Shown here piece by piece: positions 58,853 through 64,000 of a DNA stretch of 64,000 nucleotides. The DNA comes from Mesorhizobium plurifarium. GTDB lineage: Bacteria; Pseudomonadota; Alphaproteobacteria; Rhizobiales; Rhizobiaceae. Each line of letters starts with the position of its first letter. Position 1 is the first letter of the stretch. Both the position numbers and the translations under genes were made by a program. The stretch is taken from NCBI GenBank assembly GCA_000824785.1, contig CCNB01000044.1, forward strand, positions 124,001 through 188,000. The letters run 5' to 3'. Below the pieces are notes generated by a model. That model saw only the letters and a list, made by a program, of their open reading frames with translations. It had not been told where the DNA came from and did no database searches.

Positions 58853-59629
58853 TTAGTCGCCCTTCTTCATGAAATCGCCGATCGCGCCCGCGAGAAGGCC
58901 GGCGAAACGCGCCACGCCTTCCGGGTGCGAAATGTGGTCGTTGCGTACCTCGATCAGGCTGTGGGCGATGCCGTTGCGCTCGCCATGCACCGGTACGAAC
59001 CAATCGGATTGATCGCTGATCGCGTAAGGCTCCTGCATGCCGATCGAAAGGTCCGGCGCGGCCGCGAGCAGATATCGTTTGAGCGCCGGGGACGTCCGTG
59101 CGTCCTTCCTGTAGAGGAAGCCGATATCCCACGGCCTCGATACGCCCCGCAGCACCGGATTGAAGCTGTGGATCGCGAAGATGGCCTTCGGCCTGCGATC
59201 CCGGATCGCCCCCGCCAGCGCGCGGTCGAACGGCTCGAAAATCTCCGCCGCCCGCTGCGCCCGTTCCCTTGCATCCAGGTTCCTGTTGGCCGGTATTTCG
59301 GTCCCGTCGCTGACCGGCGGGATGGAGTCGTCGGCTTCCGTCGGCCTGTTGCAATCGATGACCAGCCGGCTGTATCGCTGCGCGACGAGGGGCGCGTCGA
59401 GGCGCTCGGAGAGCATCAAGGCAAGATCGCGCGCGCCGATGTCGTAGGCGATATGCCTGTCCATCTCGCTCGCCGCGATGCCGAGGTCGCCCAGGGAGGA
59501 TGGGATCTCCCGGCCGGCATGTTCGCAGACGAGGAGCACGTCGCCGCGGCCGGCGGGATTGACGATCTCCACGGGCGCGGGATCGGATGCGCCGAGAAGG
59601 GTCGGTTGTGGTTGATTGGAAATATTCAT
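58853..59629 (-). CDS. N-formylglutamate amidohydrolase family protein
   Basis: A 258-residue metal-dependent hydrolase with the N-terminal LLVCEHAGREIPSSLGDLG, DIGARDLALMLSERLDAPLV, RLVIDCNRP and FAIHSFNPVLRG motifs of the FGase family. HutG-type members hydrolyse N-formylglutamate at the end of histidine degradation, but no histidine-pathway genes are here. ATG 59629 (AGGC 6-7 bases upstream) is preferred to a start 19 codons earlier that would lie in the divergent promoter. It is the first gene of a nine-gene leftward operon. Confidence 0.92.
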   Translation of the reverse strand: MNISNQPQPTLLGASDPAPVEIVNPAGRGDVLLVCEHAGREIPSSLGDLGIAASEMDRHIAYDIGARDLALMLSERLDAPLVAQRYSRLVIDCNRPTEADDSIPPVSDGTEIPANRNLDARERAQRAAEIFEPFDRALAGAIRDRRPKAIFAIHSFNPVLRGVSRPWDIGFLYRKDARTSPALKRYLLAAAPDLSIGMQEPYAISDQSDWFVPVHGERNGIAHSLIEVRNDHISHPEGVARFAGLLAGAIGDFMKKGD

Positions 59630-59654
59630 GATGCCTACTTTGTTGGGGTCAGGA

Positions 59655-59673
59655 TGATGAAAGTTTTTCATCA
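59655..59673. promoter_or_regulatory. TGATGAAA-N3-TTTCATCA palindrome, candidate RpiR-family operator
   Basis: A perfect palindrome with 8-bp arms and a 3-bp spacer lies in the 101-bp divergent promoter between the amidohydrolase operon and the RpiR gene. It is AT-rich and centrally placed, so one bound protein could control both directions. RpiR-family regulators often bind such TGAA/TTCA-type repeats near their own gene. The binding itself is inference. Confidence 0.5.
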
Positions 59674-59730
59674 ATGTCAAATCCAAAATGACAATTGACT
59701 AAATTTTTTCTGCGTGGGAGGAAGGTGGGA

Positions 59731-60579
59731 ATGGAACTCAGGGCACAGATCGAAGAGCTTGAGAGCGCGCTGACGCCGGCTGAGCGCAAGCTGGCCTCGA
59801 CGCTGTTGGCGGACTATCCGTTTGCCGGGCTGCAGACGATCCAGACGCTCGCCGACAAGACGGGCGTGTCGGCGCCCTCGATCACGCGCTTCGTTGCCAA
59901 GCTGGGCTGCCAGGGCTACCAGGATTTCCAGCACAAGCTGATCGGCGAGCTCAAGGAGTGGCATCGCTCGCCGGTCGAGCTGCACAGCAAAAGCTCGCAC
60001 GGCGCGAACTTCCTCGAGGCCTATGTCGAACGCGCGAGCCAGATTGTGCGCGCGCTTCCCGCAACGCTGACGCAAGTGCAGTTCGAGCGCATCTGCGGCA
60101 TGGTGGCGGATGAAAGGCGGGCCATCTATCTGATCGGCGGCCGCATCAGCGACCCCATGGCCCAGCATTTCTCGCGCCATCTGCGCCAGATCCGGCGCGA
60201 CGTCTTTCATATCCCGCCCGATCCGGAAGTTTGGCCCGAATACATCTTGCGGATGAAGGCGCGCGACGTCTTCGTTGTGTTCGATTTTCGCCGCTACCAG
60301 CCGCGCCTCGAACAGCTCGTGCGCACGGCCAAGCAGGCGAGCGGCATCGAAGTGCTGCTCTTCACCGACAAATGGTTGTCGCCGGTCTCCAGCGAGGCGA
60401 CCGAGGTCATCGCGCTCGCGATCGACAATGGAACGGCATGGGACACCTACATCGCCGCCATGGTCACGGTGGACGCCATGATCACCCACATTTCCGAACG
60501 CGATTGGAATTCCACAAGCAGCCGCATCCGCGCCTGGGACGCCTTGCGGCTGGACAAGGAAAGGAAGCCGACAAAATGA
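59731..60579 (+). CDS. MurR/RpiR family transcriptional regulator
   Basis: A 282-residue regulator with an N-terminal helix-turn-helix (about residues 15-65, IQTLADKTGVSAPSITRFVAKLG) and a C-terminal SIS-like sugar/ligand-binding domain (about 120-260, IYLIGGRISDPMAQHFSRHL). GGGAGGAA precedes ATG 59731; an open frame 12 codons longer lacks that site. Its stop overlaps the ATG of the GlnA-like gene. It probably senses an intermediate of the amide-degradation operon and controls both directions through the palindrome at 59655. Confidence 0.92.
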   Translation: MELRAQIEELESALTPAERKLASTLLADYPFAGLQTIQTLADKTGVSAPSITRFVAKLGCQGYQDFQHKLIGELKEWHRSPVELHSKSSHGANFLEAYVERASQIVRALPATLTQVQFERICGMVADERRAIYLIGGRISDPMAQHFSRHLRQIRRDVFHIPPDPEVWPEYILRMKARDVFVVFDFRRYQPRLEQLVRTAKQASGIEVLLFTDKWLSPVSSEATEVIALAIDNGTAWDTYIAAMVTVDAMITHISERDWNSTSSRIRAWDALRLDKERKPTK

Positions 60580-61883
60580 TAAGGGAACCCCTGCTCTTCG
60601 TCGCCACATGCGACGTTTCGGGGCGCGTTCGGGGCAAGGCATTTCCTCTCGATCTCATCGAGAAGCGGGCAGGGCGCGGCGTGGGCTGGACGCCCACCAA
60701 CGTGCAGATCACCTGCTTCGATGCCATTGCCGAAAGCCCGTATGGTTCGCTCGGCGATCTCCTGCTGGTGCCCGACCGGGACAGCCGCGTGACGGTTGAT
60801 TTCGAGGATGGCAGCCCTGCCGAGGACTTCATGCTCGGCGACATCCTGACCCTCGAAGGCGCTCCCTGGGAGTGCTGCACGCGCTCCATCCTGAAATCGG
60901 CGCTGAAGAAGCTGGAGGATGTCGCGGGTGTCCGGCTGGTCGGCGCCTTCGAACACGAGTTCCATCTCAAGGCCGGCGAAGGCGGCGGCGCCTATTCGAT
61001 GGAGGGCTACCGCAACCGGGCGGCATTCGCGGCGACGCTGATGGCTGCGATCAAGACGGCCGGCCTGAAGCCGGACACGGTGATGAAGGAATACGGCGTC
61101 GGCCAATACGAGGTGACGATCAGCCCGGAGCGCGGCGTGCGCGTGGCCGATGCCGGCCTTGTCCTGCGCGAGATGGTCCGCGCCACCGCGCGGCGCTTCG
61201 ATGACGAGGCGAGCTTCACCCCGATCCGCCACCCCGACGGCGTCGGCAATGGCGTCCATATCCATCTCAGCTTCGAGGATTCCAGCGGCCGTCCCGCGAC
61301 CTATGACGAGAATGGTCCGCACGGCATGTCCGCGATCACGCAAGCGTTCGTCGCGGGCGTGCTGAAATATCTCGACAACATCGTCGCCTTCACGGCGCCG
61401 TCGTCGGTTTCCTATCTCAGGCTGACGCCGCATCGCTGGAGTGCCGCCTTCAACAATCTCGGTGTCCGCGATCGGGAAGCGTCGGTGCGGATATGCCCGA
61501 CCACCGCGCGTGACCCGGAGGACGTGGCCAGGCAGTACAACATCGAATTTCGCGCGGCCGACGCCGCCGCGTCGCCGCATCTGGCGCTCGCGGCGATTGT
61601 TCATGCCGGCGTGCAGGGCATCGTGGAGAAGCTCGAGGCGCCGCGGGCGACGCAGGAAGACCTCTCGCTGCTCGATCCCGCGGCGCTCGCCGCCCGCGGC
61701 TTCACGCGGCTGCCGCAATCGCTCGGTGAGGCGATCGAGCGGATGATGGCCAACGAGACGGTGCGCGGCTGGTTCCCCGCCGGCTTCTGCGAGGTCTACC
61801 GTGACCACAAGCTCGGCGAACTGAAATTCCTCGGCGACCGCAGCGTGCTCGAGCAATGCAAGGCCTATGAGGCCGTTTACTAG
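60576..61883 (+). CDS. Glutamine synthetase family protein (type I-like, GlnA paralogue / gamma-glutamyl ligase)
   Basis: A 435-residue ATP-dependent ligase with the catalytic-domain motifs of the GS fold: EHEFHLK (first metal Glu), EYGVGQYEVTISP, and NGVHIHLSFEDSSG (ammonia/ATP site His) plus TPHRWSAAFNNLGVRDREASVR. The N-terminal beta-grasp part is short, as in PuuA- and FluG-like gamma-glutamylamide synthetases. It is not housekeeping GlnA, whose adenylylation-site motif I do not see. ATG 60576 overlaps the regulator stop (ATGA). It may attach glutamate to an amine released by the neighbouring amide hydrolases, or act on the imported compound (inference). Confidence 0.9.
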   Translation: MIREPLLFVATCDVSGRVRGKAFPLDLIEKRAGRGVGWTPTNVQITCFDAIAESPYGSLGDLLLVPDRDSRVTVDFEDGSPAEDFMLGDILTLEGAPWECCTRSILKSALKKLEDVAGVRLVGAFEHEFHLKAGEGGGAYSMEGYRNRAAFAATLMAAIKTAGLKPDTVMKEYGVGQYEVTISPERGVRVADAGLVLREMVRATARRFDDEASFTPIRHPDGVGNGVHIHLSFEDSSGRPATYDENGPHGMSAITQAFVAGVLKYLDNIVAFTAPSSVSYLRLTPHRWSAAFNNLGVRDREASVRICPTTARDPEDVARQYNIEFRAADAAASPHLALAAIVHAGVQGIVEKLEAPRATQEDLSLLDPAALAARGFTRLPQSLGEAIERMMANETVRGWFPAGFCEVYRDHKLGELKFLGDRSVLEQCKAYEAVY

Positions 61884-61900
61884 ACCGGCCCGATCCGTGG

Positions 61901-63436
61901 CTACGGCATGAGAACGAGCGCCCCGCTGGTCCTGCGGGCTTCCAGGTCCCGGTGGGCGTCCTCGGCATTGGCCAGGCCATAGGCCGCGGGCTGCCCGACC
62001 CTGACGGCGCGCTGGCGAAAGGCCGTAAAGAAGCGGTCGACATGCGGCGCGAGCTTCTCGGGCGTGTTTGTGTAATGCGCATAATTGGGCCGCGAAACGG
62101 TGATCGACTTCGAGGCCAGGCGGTCGATGTCCCAACTGCCGACCGGCCCCGATGCCTGGCCGAAGCTGACGAGATGACCGCGCACGGCAAGGGCAGCGAG
62201 CGAGCCGGCGAAAGTATCGACACCGACGGCGTCGTAGATGACGTTGGCGCCTGCGCCGGCGGTCAGCCGCATGACCGCTTCCGCGAAATCCTCCCGGGAG
62301 TAGACGATGACATGGTGCGCGCCGAGCCGCTCGACGATGCGCGCCTTGTCGTCGCTCGACACGGTTGCGATCACGGTGGCGCCGAGATGGCGCGCCCATT
62401 GCACCAGCAATTGGCCGATGCCGCCGGCGGCGGCGTGGATGAGCACGACCTCGCCCGGCCGAACGGCATGGACGTCATGCAGCAGGAAGCTGGCCGACAC
62501 GCCCTTGAGCAGGCTCGCGGCGGCGGCTTCGTCCGGTATGTCGTCCGACAGGCGCACCAGCAGGTCGGCCGTCATGTTGCGGTGCTCGGCATAGGCGCCG
62601 ACAGGCGGGCAGGCATAGGCCACCCGATCGCCGACCGACAGGCCGGAGATCGCCGCGCCGACAGCCTCGATGACACCTGCCGCTTCCATGCCGGGCACGC
62701 CGGGCAGCCGCATGAGATCGAAGAAGCCGGTGCGGCAATAGACGTCGATGAAGTTGACGCCGATCGCCGTGTGGCGGATCCGCACCTCGTCGGGCGCCGG
62801 CGGCGGCAAGGCGATCTCCTTCAGCTGCAGCACGTCCGGCCCGCCATAGCGCTCGACGAGGATCGCGCGCGTCGTTTCTGCCATGTTCCCGGACGGTGCG
62901 AGGATCGCCGGTGAGGGGACCGGGCGGGCCGCAACGCCTGTTGGCCTCGACGGCATGATCGCCGGCGAAGGCCTCGCCTCGGCCGGCGTGGCGGCGGCGC
63001 GGCGCCCCAGCAGATTGCGGATCGCGGCAAAGCCGGCGCGATAGATGTCTTCGGCGACCAGCTTCACCAGTTCGTCGCGGCGATGCGCCGGCGGGTGGAA
63101 TTCGGAGCGCCATTCCCAGAAGGTGGCGTTGCCGTCGGTTACCGGCTTCAGCCGTATCGATGCGACATAGCCCATCAATGGCAGCGGCGATTCGAGCAGG
63201 CAGTAGCTCAGCCGGCGGTCCTTGTCGGACAGCGCCAGAAGCTGTTCGCGCAGTTCGCCGCCGTCGGCCAGACGGAAATGGCGCACGGCGCCGACCGCGT
63301 CGGCCGGCTCGCCGCCGTCGATCTCGCTCGACGCGATGGCCGGGTGCCAGCGGTCGTGGCCATTGAAATCGCGCAGGATCGCCCAGACCTCCTCGATCGG
63401 GGCATCGATGATCGTGCTCTGGCGGACCTGGACCAT
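61901..63436 (-). CDS. Fusion of SRPBCC domain and zinc-independent quinone oxidoreductase (MDR)
   Basis: A 511-residue two-domain protein. Residues 1-145 are an SRPBCC (START-like) domain similar to the separate protein encoded upstream (DAPIEEVWAILRDFNGHDRWHPAI). A proline/alanine-rich linker (about 146-185) leads to a complete quinone oxidoreductase of the medium-chain dehydrogenase/reductase family (about 186-511) with VLIHAAAGGIGQLLVQWARHLGA as the NADPH site and no zinc-binding cysteines. The second domain even begins with an internal Met (NMAETTRAILVERYGG). The frame is open across the junction with no stop, so the fusion is real in this sequence, unless the linker Met is used as an internal start. 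Confidence 0.88.
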   Translation of the reverse strand: MVQVRQSTIIDAPIEEVWAILRDFNGHDRWHPAIASSEIDGGEPADAVGAVRHFRLADGGELREQLLALSDKDRRLSYCLLESPLPLMGYVASIRLKPVTDGNATFWEWRSEFHPPAHRRDELVKLVAEDIYRAGFAAIRNLLGRRAAATPAEARPSPAIMPSRPTGVAARPVPSPAILAPSGNMAETTRAILVERYGGPDVLQLKEIALPPPAPDEVRIRHTAIGVNFIDVYCRTGFFDLMRLPGVPGMEAAGVIEAVGAAISGLSVGDRVAYACPPVGAYAEHRNMTADLLVRLSDDIPDEAAAASLLKGVSASFLLHDVHAVRPGEVVLIHAAAGGIGQLLVQWARHLGATVIATVSSDDKARIVERLGAHHVIVYSREDFAEAVMRLTAGAGANVIYDAVGVDTFAGSLAALAVRGHLVSFGQASGPVGSWDIDRLASKSITVSRPNYAHYTNTPEKLAPHVDRFFTAFRQRAVRVGQPAAYGLANAEDAHRDLEARRTSGALVLMP

Positions 63437-63445
63437 GCGCGGCGG

Positions 63446-63883
63446 TCAGCGCCCGAAGCGCTGCTTCAACGCGGTGAACGCGGCCTGGAACACGCCGCCG
63501 CCGATCTGCCGCGTCAGCGCCGCCTCGCGCTCAGGCGTGCAATCGAATTCCGCCTGCCATTCGGCCAGCGTCATATTGCCGTCGGTTATCGGCGTCAGCG
63601 ACAGGGTGGCGACATAGTTCTCCACCGGCATCGGGCTTTCCAGGATCGCATAGCTGCAGGAGAGGTCGTAGTCCGACAGCGCCAGCAGTTTCTCGCGGAT
63701 CCGTCCGCCGTCCTTGAGCGTGAAATTGCGGATGCAGCCGATCCGGTCGGCATGCGCGTTCTGCTCGATGCGGCTCTCGGCCACGAAAGGCGCCCAGCCC
63801 GGCAAGCCGTTGAAGTCGCGCACGACGTTCCAGACGTCCGCGGCCGGAGCCGGGATGACCGAAGAGACATAGACCTTGGTCAT
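63446..63883 (-). CDS. SRPBCC family protein
   Basis: A 145-residue START/Bet v1-like protein: VIPAPAADVWNVVRDFNGLPGWAPFV, then a beta-sheet rich middle (GCIRNFTLKDGGRIREKLLALSDYDLSCSYAILE) and a long C-terminal helix. Its sequence is clearly paralogous to the first domain of the fusion gene 9 bp downstream, suggesting tandem duplication followed by fusion. Such proteins bind hydrophobic ligands; some act in polyketide or carbon monoxide dehydrogenase (CoxG) contexts. No partner is identifiable here. Confidence 0.88.
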   Translation of the reverse strand: MTKVYVSSVIPAPAADVWNVVRDFNGLPGWAPFVAESRIEQNAHADRIGCIRNFTLKDGGRIREKLLALSDYDLSCSYAILESPMPVENYVATLSLTPITDGNMTLAEWQAEFDCTPEREAALTRQIGGGVFQAAFTALKQRFGR

Positions 63884-63949
63884 GCCGGGCGACCGCCGAG
63901 ATAACTACGGAGTCGTCCGCCCTCGGGAAACGACCTTGCGGACATCTGG

Positions 63950-64000
63950 TCAATGGTCGCGGTCGTCATCATCGTCCTTGGCGGCCTTGGTCTTGCCCTT
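63950..64000 (-). CDS. C-terminal end of an unidentified gene (runs off right edge)
   Basis: The last 16 codons and TGA of a leftward reading frame are visible. They encode a Lys/Ala-rich stretch followed by KDDDDDRDH. A charged acidic tail like this could end many proteins. Only the placement, 66 bp upstream of the SRPBCC gene on the same strand, supports it as coding. No function can be given. Confidence 0.35.
   Translation of the reverse strand, partial: KGKTKAAKDDDDDRDH

Noticed and set aside
58853..59629. HutG of a histidine-utilisation operon.
   Set aside because: No hutH, hutU, hutI or hutF gene is in the window; the partners are amide hydrolases and a Liv-type importer.
60447..62399. 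A 650-codon open frame on the minus strand opposite the GlnA-like gene.
   Set aside because: It is Arg/Ala-rich shadow sequence; the GlnA-like and MDR genes on the real frames have conserved motifs throughout.

Overview
The window is GC-rich chromosomal or megaplasmid DNA of an alphaproteobacterium, most probably a rhizobial genus such as Mesorhizobium or a close relative. This is inferred from the density of ABC transporters and of GntR, IclR, LysR, TetR and RpiR regulators, from the dense ATGA-overlapped operons, and from intergenic palindromic repeats that resemble the RIME-type mosaic elements of rhizobia. I see no rRNA, tRNA, CRISPR array, phage gene, transposase or replication origin. 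Nearly all of the window codes for catabolism of small organic acids, sugar acids and amino-acid derivatives, arranged as successive substrate-specific modules.

Layout. (A) 1-6.4 kb: a truncated SDR, a GntR/FCD regulator, RidA, SDR, a shikimate-dehydrogenase-like (AroE-like) oxidoreductase and a 3-hydroxyisobutyrate-dehydrogenase-family enzyme, divergent from an HpaI-type aldolase and a DAO-family flavoenzyme. (B) 6.7-14.9 kb: a cytochrome P450, divergent from SDR, a threonine-dehydratase-like PLP enzyme, an SMP-30 lactonase and a four-carbon acid sugar kinase (DUF1537/OtnK family); then an EamA exporter and a class III aminotransferase on the other strand. (C) 15-27.4 kb: acyl-CoA dehydrogenase, a lipoyl/E3-binding/alpha-beta-hydrolase E2 protein and an IclR regulator, divergent from a Dpp/Opp-type ABC transporter (two permeases, two ATPases, no binding protein), a CaiB CoA-transferase, an LLM flavin monooxygenase and a split transketolase. 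(D) 27.5-36 kb: a Tat-type DsbA-like protein, a small secreted protein, flavin reductase, LysR and TetR regulators, a second LLM monooxygenase, and an AroE-like/OtnK/class II aldolase operon. (E) 36-49.7 kb: a PotABCD-type ABC transporter preceded by a 21-codon ORF, an aminomutase-like class III aminotransferase, a RutE-like nitroreductase, a fold-IV aminotransferase, a Dpp-type binding protein, a fused E1 alpha/beta 2-oxoacid dehydrogenase, 3-hydroxyacyl-CoA dehydrogenase and enoyl-CoA hydratase. (F) 50-61.9 kb: a penicillin-acylase-family hydrolase, a complete branched-chain-type (Liv) ABC transporter, an M20 deacylase, an isochorismatase-family hydrolase and an N-formylglutamate amidohydrolase, divergent from an RpiR regulator coupled to a glutamine-synthetase-like ligase. 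(G) 61.9-64 kb: an SRPBCC-quinone oxidoreductase fusion, an SRPBCC protein and the acidic tail of another gene.

How it may work together (inference). Modules C-E hold the parts of one acyl-CoA route split between loci: transaminases make a 2-oxo acid, E1 (45-47 kb) and E2 (16-17.6 kb) convert it to acyl-CoA, and acyl-CoA dehydrogenase, enoyl-CoA hydratase and 3-hydroxyacyl-CoA dehydrogenase continue the degradation; the orphan Dpp-type binding protein at 44 kb could serve the transporter at 19-22.6 kb that lacks one. The two LLM monooxygenases would share the one flavin reductase. The AroE-like/OtnK/aldolase operon looks like a variant of the tetronate (four-carbon sugar acid) pathway in which an AroE-family protein replaces the usual dehydrogenase. 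Module F looks like uptake and stepwise deacylation of an N-acylated amino-acid-like compound. No substrate can be named from sequence alone.
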